Positions 25,105 through 36,400 of a stretch of 64,000 nucleotides of DNA are shown in pieces. Numbering within the stretch: the first letter of the stretch is position 1; every line of letters starts with the position of its first letter. Source of the DNA: Ulva prolifera (lineage: Eukaryota > Chlorophyta > Ulvophyceae > Ulvales > Ulvaceae). The position numbers were made by a program, and so were the translations under genes. The stretch spans positions 2,604,001-2,668,000 of the forward strand of contig CM041196.1 of NCBI GenBank assembly GCA_023078555.1. The letters are read 5' to 3'. Under the pieces are notes generated by a model. It searched no databases. It saw only the letters and a list, made by a program, of their open reading frames with translations, and was not told the DNA's origin.

Positions 25105-25265
25105 CATGGTTCAAGTGGTCGTTGGCTGCCACATCTTTGCGACCCACACTGGACAAAGCCATCCTGGAATCGCAGCAGATGTTGCTGCGTCAGTGACACT
25201 TTGTGGCCGCGCACTTGCGGCGAGAGGTAGCGGGAATCATCATGCGACTCTGTGCCAGTCCGCGA
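25105..25265 (+). repeat. Diverged duplicate of 21241-21400
   Basis: The block GTGGTCGTTGGCTGCCACAT at about 25112 matches 21251 with few changes. Similarity continues through a TTTGCGAC...ACTGGACA block to a GTGGCCGCGCACTTGCGGCG block. Translated, both give a similar stretch (QVVVxCHxFATHxGQ). It could be a shared exon of two related genes or a dispersed repeat. Confidence 0.55.
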
Positions 25266-25711
25266 GGTTTCACCATCAGTGGATATGTGCTACCACGTCC
25301 CTGTTCACGGCAGTGCAGTTCAGCACGGCGCCAAAACAACGAAGATACCCCAAACGCGCGCATGAAGAAGCTGCTCAGACACTAGCAGCATTGACAAATG
25401 TGGCGCTGTCGTGGACCGTGGTGGTGGAGGGTGGTGAGTCTAGAGCGACTGCGCATAGCATGATTCTATTCAATTTGTGTTTGGAGCTCTGCTGACGTAG
25501 CAGTGGCAGTGCCAGGCGTGTTTTGAGCTGGGCAGCAGGTGTGCAGTAGCTAGCTGCCTGTTGGACACTCAGGAGCTGCAGTGTTGTGCGAGGTAATGGT
25601 GAGCGCGTTGTAAGTGTGTTGTTAACGACTCTCGTGAGCCTGAAGGCCCTGAACAGCTGATCTGGTGCACCGATAGTTTGACCGTTCTTAGCGTCTCAGT
25701 CTGTGCTGCAG

Positions 25712-26272
25712 GCTGATCAACCTTCAGGGCTGCAGCAAAGCATGAACCAGCTGCAGCAGAGCATGAACCAGAGCATGAACCAGCTGCAGCAAAGCATGAA
25801 CCAGCAAGGGCAAGAAATCAAGCAGCTTCGTGCGGAGGTGTGGCACAAGATGTAGTTGTGATGTCTGTGACATGCATTGTGCTACCTAGAGACTGACCGT
25901 TCCGTACATGCCTACAGGTGACGCGTTTGTCTGCGAGAAAGTTCAATAAGCACACACAGAGTGATCACTCATCATGATGAACAACAGCTGCAGCCCCTGC
26001 CCAAAACGGTTGCTGGCACGGGAGCCGATGCTCTTGAAGCAGGCGTGTACCTGGCCATGTTTGCTGGTGCAGCACTCCAAGGCGCCGTGGGAGAGATCCC
26101 AGTATGGCTGTCCGGCCTGCACCAGGAAAATGCTTTCAGCAAGAACCATGTTGCCTCATGGACCATCGCTTGGTGCAACGCGTACATGTACACATATAAT
26201 GAGCCGATGTTTGGCTTGGCAGATCCAGTTGTTGTCCGTCGGAACGCGATACTGCGGCACTTGTGTGGTTGA
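25712..26272 (+). pseudogene. Frameshifted paralogue of the tandem-array gene
   Basis: Exon 25712-25837 (after acceptor TGTGCTGCAG) encodes 42 residues of heptads (LQQSMNQ repeated) ending EIKQLRAE; the donor is GTGTGG. The acceptor at 25917 opens a C-terminal exon whose last ~90 residues (25985-26272) match the array gene: QLQPLPKTVAGTGADAL, VGEIPVWLSGL, WTIAWCNAYMYTYNEPMFG and the terminal RRNAILRHLCG before the stop. Intron sequence upstream of 25712 is also related to the array gene's intron 1 (CGTGAGCCTGAA and TTTGACCGT blocks). Between the acceptor and the conserved part, 25 nt replace 9 nt of the array gene. This shifts the frame and places TGATGA stops, so the copy is probably dead unless an internal acceptor is used. 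Exon 1 was not found. Confidence 0.7.
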
Positions 26273-26720
26273 GGCCAAATGAGGTGAGTGCTTATGTCAC
26301 GGACCTTTTCCCCTACTTCCTTGCCATGTCATCGCATCACGAGAGCAGCAGTAGACCTGACATGTAAGCACAGCAACACCGCAACAAGCGCACGACATGA
26401 TGTCGTCAAGCATTCAGTGTTGTCACTTGGACGCTCGACATTGTCCCTGCTCTTCATTGATGTATGCATTCCTTATGATGTGCTCGCTTATTCGCTGCAC
26501 GCCAAGGTACATGTGCACCTCCACGATGCGTTGCCGGGGTGCAGCGCATCAGCGTGCGCTTCTGACAGAAGTCATCAACGACTGGGTGACTCATTCTGGG
26601 CAGTGCCGCGACTGCCTGGTGTCGCAGCGCAAGATTCACGGCAACACAACGGCTTCACGCATATAGTGACATAGCCAATGGGCGTGAAGCCGTTGGGGGG
26701 GGGGCTTCCAGGGGCGAGGG
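26273..26720 (+). other. Possible orphan exon with CxxC motif, then inverted repeat and G-run
   Basis: At about 26540-26666 one plus frame reads AHQRALLTEVINDWVTHSGQ followed by CRDC. The WxxH...CxxC layout recalls the C-terminus of pheophorbide a oxygenase/TIC55-like proteins, but there is too little to assign it. A run of 10 G follows at 26695-26704. Confidence 0.25.
26648..26694. repeat. Inverted repeat, 13-bp arms, 21-nt spacer
   Basis: AACGGCTTCACGC at 26648-26660 is the exact reverse complement of 26682-26694. The right arm abuts the poly-G run. It may be a terminator-like hairpin or an element end. Confidence 0.75.
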
Positions 26721-27123
26721 GGTGCCTGATTGCACCAGAGATAAGTTTACGAGGGACCTGCCTCTTGAGGTAAAGTACAGCGGCGTCGCGGCCGCGGATA
26801 TTGTGCTTGTGCGTCTCCCACCACGCCCAGCGCCGATGATAGTTGAGCCCGCACTCCGTGTTCAGCCCGCACTCCGTGTCCGCCACGTCCCGCATCAGGC
26901 GCTGCTGCTGCCATTCTGCTCTGTGGGCGATGCGCGGTTGGCTGAACAGCTGTGTAAGCATCATGCAGAGGCACACGCAAACGGCGACCCCTATAGATTG
27001 CGTCGACCGACCAACGTGGCCATTGGAGGAGCACCCTGCATTCCGCAGTGGACCCCATGTGCCATGCACGTGTGCAGCAGTGGCGATGCAGGCAGTGCAG
27101 CCACCGTCTGTGGCCATGTGTTA

Positions 27124-27832
27124 CGTGAAAGTGGCGGCGTCCTCGAATGGAGAACAGAGCCCATGAGTGTCCAACACGTTCCCGTCAACCCAAAGCTGCC
27201 GGAATCGCACAACAATGTGCTCGCTGTCCGACACCACCCACGGCCCCCCGACGCCGCCGCCGAGGCAGTGCACCCACGCCACGGCCTGCACCCACGCCAC
27301 CGAGGCAGTGCACCCACGCCACGGCCTGCACCCACGCCACCGAGGCAGTGCACCCACGCCACGGCCTGCACCCACGCCACCGAGGCAGTGCACCTACGCC
27401 ACGGCCTGCACCCACGCCACCGAGGCAGTGCACCCACGCCTCGGCGCCGTTGACAGGTGATATCGGCGACAGCTGCCGCACTGCGTCGTCGCAATCGGTT
27501 TCGTTTCGCCGTTGCCGTTGTCGCCCACTCCGCCAGGCGGCCACATCACACGGCAGGGGCTGGCGGCCTCGCGGTCCTGCGCCTCTGCCATTGCATTCAT
27601 CGGCACGGTGTCGTCGCCGCGGGTGTCGGAGCTGACGACAAGGCGGTGGTAGCGGGCGGGCGTGACGAGGGGGCTTACGTCGGTGTCAGACGTCTGTACG
27701 CCACGCCAGCGTCGCACTCGTTGTGTTTGCGCACCAGCGCATGAATGTCGCAACATGCTGCAAGTCCTCTTTGAACTCCAAGGGTCCCTCCTGCATGTGC
27801 TTGCGGCCCTTCCTTCGTGCCAGATCTAGAGC
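27124..27832 (-). pseudogene. Minus-strand gene fragment disrupted by a minisatellite
   Basis: After an acceptor near 27828, a clear coding exon reads GRKHMQEGPLEFKEDLQHVA then TFMRWCANTTSATLAWRTD, ending near 27694. Further down, one frame reads DAVRQLSPISPVNGAEAWVH into CLGG (about 27510-27430). After the minisatellite, another frame resumes at WVHCLGGGVGGPW and continues SDSEHIVVRFRQLWVDGNVL to a stop at 27121-27123. The two halves overlap exactly in WVHCLGG, so they were probably one exon before expansion. Four 40-bp units add 160 bp and shift the frame. I recognise no family. More exon-like sequence of the same strand may lie at 26750-27000 and 28140-28270. Confidence 0.45.
27261..27440. 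repeat. 40-bp minisatellite, 4.5 copies
   Basis: Units start at 27261, 27301, 27341, 27381 and 27421 (half unit). They are identical except one C-to-T in the fourth. A 40-nt period changes reading frame at each unit, so only copy-number changes in multiples of three keep a flanking frame. Confidence 0.95.
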
Positions 27833-27839
27833 AACAATC

Positions 27840-28500
27840 TTCTGACTTCTCCAAACAGTCGCTGGAGCAAGCAGGTGGCGGCGGGACCGGACTGCGCCAG
27901 TGAGACAACCAGCAACAGCGCATTACCTTGGACAGGCGCCGGTAGGACACGGCTACGTCATCACCTCAACGTCCAAGCCCTCCACTGCATCTGGTCAGCT
28001 GGTGGCCGCTGTCGCGATGCAGCTGGCGCAGCTTCTAGCAAGACCTCTGGTGAGCGGCCGCCAGCTGTCCCGTCGCCGGCGTATCCACCCCTCGCGTGGC
28101 CGCAGCTGCAGCGGGACTGGGGGACGCAGCAGGAGAACTAGCGCCGTGTTTTAGACAGCTGGCGCTGGCAATGCAGCTGCATCAGGTATGGTACCACGAT
28201 CGGCGCCACCAGCGCCACCCCAGCCTTGTCGCCGTCCATATCATAATCGTCATGCTCGAGTCTGGCTCATCCGCCGCGGCCCCGGACGTCACCGGGGTGT
28301 GCGCTAGAGTTGCGGTCACATCGTTTTCCGCCGCTAGCTTCGGTGAATAACAAAAATCCACAATCTCGCCGACATCTCTATTCACAGGGGGCACAGCGGC
28401 GAGGAGGAACATGCTGAGATCGATTCAAGGGGCGGGGCCGGAGTCCTGGAGGTGGCTGCTGAGGGTAGCCATGGAACGGCGGGCTCCGGGGAGCGGCCTC
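27840..28500. other. Unassigned; scattered exon-like tracts on both strands
   Basis: A plus-strand tract after an acceptor near 27937 (GHGYVITSTSKPSTASGQLV) and a minus-strand tract at 28270-28140 (EHDDYDMDGDKAGVALVAPI, ending at TAG) both look coding but cannot be linked to a gene. GC content is high. No repeat was found. Confidence 0.25.
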
Positions 28501-28559
28501 ATGCTGGGTGCCACCAGTGAGCTTCTGTGGCGCAATCAGCCGGCGCCGCTGCTGCGGGG

Positions 28560-29530
28560 CGGCCGCGCCGGGCCCTGCCGGCGACTCTGCTTCTGCACCT
28601 CCAGGCGGATGTAATTTTGCAGTGGTACCTACATCTACTTTTCGATCTCGCACACTCGTTCGCAGCAGGAACACAGTTGGGCATGCCGGAATGGCAAAAA
28701 CTTGCACAATTTGCGCTCCACTTGGGCTGGTGGCACGGCCCGCGACAGGCACGTCATCGAGGCGTGGAGGTTGTGCCTGACGCTGTCAGCAACCTGCACA
28801 GACGCTGGCCTTCTCTGTCACTGTGGCACGACGGGAAGGCAGGGCCAAATGCTCCTGAATCCCCCAGAGAGGGTCGGTGGATCGCTGTGGCAATATGATC
28901 ATATGCATGTGATCTGCTGCACCTCTGTTGTCACAGCTGTGACATGTGACTAGTCACGACGCGCGCGCTCACCCGGGGAGCCACTGCTTCCACAATCGAG
29001 TATCACGTCAAGGGGACACTATAGGTGTTGTCACTATAGCTGTTGTCACACCTGTATACAGCCGGGCCAGAATTCCTTTAAATCTACTGAAGTACAGATG
29101 GCGTGGACAGCTATAGTGCGGACATGTATGTCAAGGCTCATGATCATGTGGAAAGACAATAATAAATCAGGATTGAACTGGACATCAATGATGCGTCATT
29201 GCAGCTAGAAGATCAAGCTAGTTTCACAGGCTTTGGAACGGCTGGACATGTGAAAATTGTAGATGAATATATGGATGGGGACATGGATTTGTGTGATCAT
29301 CAATGTAGGACGTGGGAAACTGTATGAAACAACTGGACATCGCAAGACTGGACAAATGGCAGCATACGGACAGGTCGGTGCCTTGAACCGTCACACATGA
29401 TTTGGATTTCGTACTTCACACATGCGTTGGACAACGGCGCCCAAACACACGCTCAGTGCAACTTTGAAGAGCGTTGCCGGATGCAGCGTCAGCATGGACA
29501 TACTGTAGGCTGCAAGTAACCAAATGACTC
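28560..29530 (+). pseudogene. Diverged copy of the F-box/LRR gene 3' end and flank
   Basis: Frame 28708-28890 reads MPEWQKLAQFALHLG, GVEVVPDAVSNLHRRWPSLS and LWHDGKAGPNAPESPREG. It aligns without gaps to the last exon of the F-box gene (PELQDLGLFVLKLG..., VVVLPETVSELHRC, LSLWHDGMAPPNARDAPSEG), with about half the residues identical. Downstream non-coding sequence is also related to 16950-17450. No F-box or upstream LRR exons are visible here, so it is a partial duplication. The stop is displaced a few codons downstream. It is not expected to be functional alone. Confidence 0.6.
29014..29049. repeat. Short direct repeat (ACTATAGSTGTTGTCAC, two copies)
   Basis: Two near-identical 18-bp units lie head to tail inside the duplicated F-box flank; they differ at one base. 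Confidence 0.6.
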
Positions 29531-30237
29531 ATTTGAAATGAGTGATATGCGGACGCGATCGCAGTCTCTCGTATGTGGTCTGTAGCATGCTGTAGGGCTC
29601 ACGTGTACAGCTACGTGTACAGCTACGTGTACACCAGCACCATCTGTTCAGTGGACTGTAATGAGTTGCTCTCAACGTTGCAGAGTCCAACTTCAGTGCA
29701 ATGCAAAGTCAAACATCGTCACACAGCTCAGCTGAGCTCCTAAGGAAGGTTCTGTCGTGGGTAGGGCTGTAAGATCTGGGGGCATGACTTAACTTTGGTT
29801 AACAACGCCAAGGGAAAATTAAAACAAAATAGGCTCAAAAACCTCTCCTGGAAATGTGTTCAAACTTTATTTTTTTGCTGCTTTACAAGTAAAACTGCTC
29901 GACACGTCGAGGAGGCAGTTTCGGCCAATTGCCTGGCCATGTGTTGCTCACTGCCAAATCAATGACAAGCACACATAGGCTACGGATCATGATTCCCACA
30001 GCATGAGCAAGCGCATAGCGGCAAGGATTAATTCAATTGCAGTACTAGGAGCCGGCAACAGGTGTGCTGCGAGTTAGATCGGGGCCACAGTGCTTTGCTA
30101 GTGACTTTTTGTCCTATGAGGTCTGTCAAAGCCATCTGCATACAGCGGTTGCTGGCTTCAAGTTTGACTTTAAACCGCCGTAAGTTTTTGAATGCGTTAT
30201 AGTAAAATAAAAGTGAAATGACCCCTTCTGTTGGTTT
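29530..30237. other. AT-richer non-coding spacer before the array
   Basis: A 12-bp unit (ACGTGTACAGCT) is repeated about 2.8 times at 29601-29634. Otherwise there is no coding exon. The homology shared with the tandem array starts sharply at about 30238. Confidence 0.5.
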
Positions 30238-30491
30238 GATTCACATTGGCTCTCCGAAGGCCGACTTCAAGGGAGTTTATATAGATGGTTTGTAAGTTGT
30301 GAGGCCACCTAGCCCCTGAAATCCGCAGCCAAAACGGTTGAGTTGCAACTGTGAAAGACTGGTGCCATGGTGTTGAGGCATGTTGTGGCTGTTTGTGCCT
30401 CGATGCATGTTCAGCCTCAGAATGAAACTGCATGACACCCAGGGCTACCACCACTGCACCCACTGTACTCATATGATAATTAAAGAGCGTT

Positions 30492-30955
30492 GTGGAGCTG
30501 CAGCAATGTCGATCCTGCTATGTGCAGCCTCTGCCAAATCCACCAGCATATGTGTTTCACAGCCTATCAATCATGATTTATATCGCCTCGCATCTCCAAA
30601 ACCCGCCATCCCTCGAGTTGACTCGTGGTCACAGCAATTCGGGGCCACAGTTCTTTCTATACTGGCAGGCACTTGTGTGCTAGGCGCATGTTCCGCCGTC
30701 AGAGTCTATGTTGACGGCCTCGGGCCGGGCTGTTCCCATTGCTGATGTTGGTATATGCCTTGTCAACAGGCGCCTGATGACATGGACTGGCCCCACGGGA
30801 GCACACACAAAACGCAGCATTGGAATGGTAGCACTGCATGTTTCACGAAAGTTGAGGATGATCTTGTGGCTAGGGTGCGTATCCGGAGGGGGCGTGACGG
30901 TCGTCAAATTGGTGGTGAAGTCCACACAGTTGGTCCAGACGTGCGGAGCCGCTGA
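30492..30955 (+). pseudogene. Plus-strand gene fragment kept only in the leftmost unit
   Basis: One plus frame (30492-30683) reads PLPNPPAYVFHSLSIMIYIA then GHSNSGPQFFLYWQALV. An acceptor near 30768 opens a second tract (DDMDWPHGSTHKTQHWNGST, RVRIRRGRDGRQIGGEVHTV) ending at a stop at 30953-30955. In all other units about 421 bp covering the end of the first and all of the second tract are missing. The deletion therefore preceded amplification, and the leftmost unit preserves the ancestral arrangement. I recognise no family. Confidence 0.35.
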
Positions 30956-31373
30956 ATGACTGATTTATAGTGAAAGGATTGTTACTGTCTTGTTGTGTTT
31001 ACGAACTGTCCCAAGTCTGACAGTGTACAGTCTGTTATTATGACACAGTATTCATAGCGCTAATCTACTACATTCAGCACTCAGTGTACACCTCCCGTTG
31101 CATCGGTAGGCAGCCAACCTCAGACGATCGAGGTCTGACATGTCAGCCACTACATATAGGCAACGGGCAGGTAACATGTGCTTCCAAGCATCCAATCATG
31201 ATGACGCTAGCCTCGCCTCTGTTGTGCATAGCACAGCGGGAGCGAGTTCCACCCAGCAACTACTGGCAGAGTATGCTGAAGTTGTTGCATTTACAGAGTC
31301 TACTTGTTCTCGTATTAGGTAACAGAAGGCACGTCCAGAAAAGTAGGCAAGTCCGCGCTCACTGCTCCGAACC

Positions 31374-32398
31374 TCAGCCACACAAGTGCTGCAAGATCGC
31401 GCTTCGCCGAGCGCCTACTAGATCGCCCATCCCAAATATCGGCTCGTTGTACAGATAAATGTACACATTGCATTGTGCAATGGTCCATGACGTGACATCG
31501 GTCCTGCTGAAGGCATTTGCCTGTTGCAGGCCTGCAAGCCAGCCTGGGATCTCTCCCACGTCGCTTGCAGCCAACATGGCCGGGTCCGCACCAACTGCAA
31601 GAGCCTCAGCTCCCGTACCAGCCACCGTTTTGGGCACGGGCTGCAGCTGCTGGTCACCCTGTGTACGCCGATTGGCCCTCATCACAGGAAATCGTTTCAT
31701 CTGCAGGCACACAGAGTACGTACGTGTTCAGACAGCACAATTCACGACTTCTACGCTCATGACGTTTTGTCACACCTCTGCAGAGAGTTTCTGCTGTCCT
31801 TGCTGCAGCTGTTGCAGCTGTTGCGTCTGCTGTTGCAGCTGTTGCGTCTGCTGTTGCAGCTGTTGCGTCTGCTGTTGATGCCTTTGATCCGCCTGTTGTG
31901 TCAGCTGGTGCAAGGCGTGCTGCAGCGCTCCAGGAAGATGAACCTGCAGCACAGTCTCATTTCGCATGAAAGACCGTCAAATCTTCGGAGCATTGGATTG
32001 TCGATTCAGGCTCACGACAGTCGTTGTTACAAACACACATTCCGCTGCACCACAGTTTCCGCGCACAATGCTGCGGTTGGGGTCAAACAATGTAGTAGAT
32101 ATCATTATCAATATATTTGAAGAAGCAATGCAGGAGAGCGTTGGCCAGCATGCGCACTTGTAAGGCGGGGTCTTTTTCTTGCGCTGTGCGGGCCTCTAAG
32201 ACAGCGTGAACTCGCACCGCTTCTTCTGCAGCTTGCCTGCGGGGATCTTGTGCATCCAAGCGAAGATCATGCTGCAGGCGTTTGCGCCGGATGCGTGCAG
32301 CTTCCACATCTGCTACGGTGTTGTCCGCCGGATTGGCTCGAAGGGCCGGTAACGGTGGATCTAGATCCATCGTGGGATTTAGATCCATACGATGCGAG
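31374..32398 (-). CDS. Array gene, copy A (three exons, Gln-rich coiled coil, unknown C-terminal domain)
   Basis: This copy has the same exon plan as copy C. The start ATG is at 32398 (MDLNPTMDLDPP) and the stop at 31374 after RRSAILQHLCG. Its Gln-rich exon has the order ADQRHQQQ, then TQQLQQQ three times, then LQQGQQ, which differs from the other copies. Other differences include IYLYNEPIFG where later copies have MYLYNEPIFG, and EEAVRV where later copies have EETVRV. Splice sites are conserved, so the copy is potentially intact. Confidence 0.6.
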
Positions 32399-33166
32399 CA
32401 TGTCCCGTTGCGTTTGTCATATAGAAATGTGTCGTGCCGCGTCCGGTGCGATTGATTGATCAATTGAAGTGCTTCGCAATAGCGCAGCAGCACAGAGCTT
32501 ATACATCAACTTGATCCGATCCCAGATTCGGGTTCAGAACTAAAGCTTGGACTTTGCGCAAGGATGATGGCAGGTTTGTGTGCTAGACGATGGCAGCTGC
32601 GCCCTTGGACAACCCTCGAGTGTGCGTCGAATCCTTGACGTGGCGTAAGGGCTACAGCGCGCCCACAAAGACAGATTCACATTGGCTCTCCGAAGGCCGA
32701 CTTCAAGGGAGTTTATATAGATGGTTTGTAAGTTATGAGGCCACCTAGCCCCTGAAATCCGCAGCCAAAACGGTTGAGTTGCAACTGTGAAAGACTGGTG
32801 CCATGGTGTTGAGGCATGTTGTGGCTGTTTGTGCCTCGATGCATGTTCAGCCTCAGAATGAAACTGCAGGACACCCAGGGCTACCACCACTGCACCCACT
32901 GTACTCATGTGATAATTAAAGAGCGTTGTGGACCTGCAGCAATGTCGATCCTGCTATGTGCAGCCTCTGCCAAATCCACCAGCATATGTGTTTCACAGCC
33001 TATCAATCATGATTTATATCGCCTCGCATCTCCAAAACCCGCCATCCCTCAAGTTCATTGACACAGTATTCATGGCGCTAATCTACTACATTCAGCACTC
33101 AGTGTACACCTCCCGTTGCATCGGTAGGCAGCCAACCTCAGACGATCGAGGTCTGACATGTCAGCC

Positions 33167-33369
33167 TGAAGCCGTTGAGGATGGATAGTTATGTTTACAC
33201 GAGATAACGAGTGGAATACTGAGTCGAAATCCGCAGGTAAACCGTGGCGTCTTGCCTTATGTACCTACTGTGTTCAGAACAGTGTCAGCTGTGCCAACCT
33301 GGCAGCAGCCCGCAGCGCTGCAGTACTCGAGATAACGAGGTACAGTGCAGCTGCAGCGAAATGGCATCA
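33167..33369 (-). repeat. Element 1, 3' LTR (203 bp)
   Basis: It differs from the partner at 39151-39353 by three substitutions. Immediately inside, on the minus strand, is the purine-rich AGAGGGGAGGA at about 33372-33382, the polypurine tract that primes plus-strand DNA. Confidence 0.93.
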
Positions 33370-33448
33370 GTCCTCCCCTCTAGCTGTATGCTGCACAGGA
33401 GAAGATAGCACACAATCAAAATCAAAACAACAGCAGAGCAGACAAAGC

Positions 33449-36400
33449 TCAGCTCAGGCCTTCTCGATCAGGGCCGAAATAATCATGCAAGGCGTTTTCC
33501 CAAACTACATCCACCTCATCGTCACTTCCGTAGTCTTCATCGACTTCAACTTCTTCGATTATTGATGAGCCGTAGCTCTTGACTGACGCACACTTCAACT
33601 TCTCTGTGCGCTTGAATTTCCTCTCAAACAACTTCAACAACTTCCTTTCTTCTGGCTCTTGCAGCTTGCTCTGATGAAGCCACTCAACTCCGCCATCATG
33701 CCTCACCACGAAGTACTCCGCAGGGATGTCCAGTAAGGATGATAGACGTGATGGAGCTCTACCAGCAGCTCGTTTGCGATCTAGGATCTGCACAATTGGA
33801 TTGTAAGAGGGCTGCGGATGTAAAGCCGGGTAAGAAACATCAATGTCAGTCGTCCCGTCGTGCAGCCATGGGCGCACATCACAAACGTTGAAAACGTTGT
33901 GGATTCGAGAATAAGCGTCAGGCAAATTCAACGTAACTGTACCATGCTCAGAGACAGTGACAACCTGAAACGGACCAACGTATTTAGGTTGCAACTTCGG
34001 CACTTGTGTAGACGTGCGAACAACATCCAACACTTTGGTAGACACCTTGACCATGTCACCTGCCTGATAGACATGCGCACGATCAGATGCTTTGTGAGCA
34101 CGGATCATGCCTTGTTGTGCATCCTCGAGTGTGAGGTGTACTTTGGCGAATTCGTCAACGCGCTCGTGTAGCCACACTTCGACATCAATGTGAGGCGATT
34201 GCGTCAAACCAGTGAGAGGTGCACGCAAATCACGAGGACACCAGCCAAACAGTAGTGTGTGAGGCGTATATCCTGTAGCAGAATGTACAGTGTTGTGATA
34301 TGCGAACAGAAATGCTGGGACTCTGCGTTCCCAATCAGTCTGATACTGGTTCACGTATGAACGCAATGACGTGAGAAACACGCGATGGAATTGTTCCGTT
34401 TGACCATCGGTCTGAGGGTGGTACCCAGAGGAGAGCCGCAATTCGACTCGGAGGAAGCTCTTGAGAGCTTGCATCATCGACGCAGTCAGTCTGGTGTCGC
34501 GATCACCAATGATCACTTCAGGTAAACCAACCCAGCTAAAGACTCGCTCCCACAGGATGCGGATTGTGTCCTTAGTGGTCGAATGCGTAGCAATCGGGAC
34601 AATGATAGCCCATTTACTGAATTTGTCGACGATATTCAGTACAGAATCGTAACCTTCAGCAGTCGTAGGAAGTCCTTTCAACCAATCGAGTGTGATTGTA
34701 TGGAAAGGTCCTTTCGGTACCTCCAGCGGATGAAGCGGAGGCTTCGGCTGAACTGTAGGCTTGTTCAATTGACATTTCGTGCACCGCAAGACGTAGTCTT
34801 TCATGTCTTGGCGCATAGACTGCCAATAATAATGCTGCGAAATAGCATGATAACACTTCTCCCAACCGAAATGTCCGGCCAATGGGGAGTCGTGATACTC
34901 CGACAGCAACGCACGACGCAGCAGGCCTTGGTCAGGCACGTACACCGCATGCACCTTGTCACGGACGTAGTACAATACACCGTTGTGTAGCGCGAAATGC
35001 GAGGTCTTCGAGACATGCACTGGGCCTTGCAGCGCTCGTTTATAGAGCCTGTAAGACTCTCTGTTCTGCTTGACTGCAGTCTGAATGCGACTGAGCCAGT
35101 TATCGTACGGCGCGACTGCACCGATAATCATTAGCTTAAGATCTGGTCGACGTGACAGACCGTCAGCGAAGTCATTCGAGTCACCCGGAATGTACTTGAC
35201 AGTGAGGTTGAACTCGGACAGGAACTGCTGCCAACGGACCTGACGTGCTGAAAGCGACGCCTGTGTCATGAAATGTTGCAGCGGCCTGTGATCAGTCTGA
35301 CAAATGACTTTGAACTCAGATCCGTATAGAAAGTGTCGCCAGACACGTAGTGCCAACACGATAGCGAGGAGTTCTCGCTCGTGCACGGGGTAATTTCGTT
35401 CAGCGTGGTTGAGGCTGTGTGAGAAGAACGTTATGGGACGTCTTTGCTCTGGAACAGGCTCCTGTTCGAGGGATGCACCAACTGCATAATTAGATGCATC
35501 TGTGACAACAAAGAAAGGTTTCGATGTGTCTGGGTGCATTAGCACTGGTGCGTCGAGGACTGCTTGCTTGAGCTTGCACAAGGCAGCTTGCTCGCGGTCG
35601 CCCCAACGCCATGGCGTGCTCTTACTAGTGAGCTCTGTGAGAGGAGCAGCAACATCTGCGTAGTTCTTGATGTACGCTCGCCAGAACCCGAAGGTCCCGA
35701 GCAGAGAGCGCACTTCAGACACATTGTTTGGCTCAGGCCAACGCTGTAGTGCCTCCCCCCGGAGAGGGTCGATGGCCATGCCATCGGCGCTGACAATGTG
35801 ACCGAGAAAATCGATCGTAGTCTGCAGCCACATGCACTTGGACGGCTTAACGTACAGTTGCCGTTCACGCAGCCGTTGTAAAACAGCGCGAATGTGCATC
35901 AGATGCTCTTCACGAGAGCGACTGAATATGCAAACATCGTCAAGATAGATTGCGATGAAATGCAAGAAGGACAAATACTGGCCCGAAGGCAGCCGTACAT
36001 TATCCCTGAACGCATCGTCCATCAGAAACTGGAACGTTGACGCTGCACCGCACAAGCCCATAGGCATGACGAGGAACTCGAAGTTCCCATACGGCGTGGT
36101 GAACGCAGTCTTAGGTATATCTTCCTTTTTCATTCGGACTTGATAGTACCCATCGAGCAAGTCCAGCTTGCTGAAGTAACATGCACCAGACATGCGTGTG
36201 AGCAGGTCTGCAGTACGCGGCAACCGGTACGCAATCCTGTTGAGTGTTTTCGAATTCAATTTGACGTACGAAATGACCATACGCCAGGAACGTTTGCCTG
36301 TAAGTGGATCAGGCTTCTTAGGCACAAACAGCACGGGCGCAGCCCATGGTGATAGGGATGGCTTGATCCAGCCTTTCGCGATGAAATCAGCAATGTACTG

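Noticed and set aside
27261..27440. Regular 40-bp repeats suggesting a CRISPR array
   Set aside because: The units are contiguous with no unique spacers, and the context is eukaryotic. It is a minisatellite.
33167..33371. A clean 5-bp target duplication for gypsy element 1
   Set aside because: The flanks read CAGCC and GTGCC; only GCC agrees, so a 5-bp duplication is not supported.
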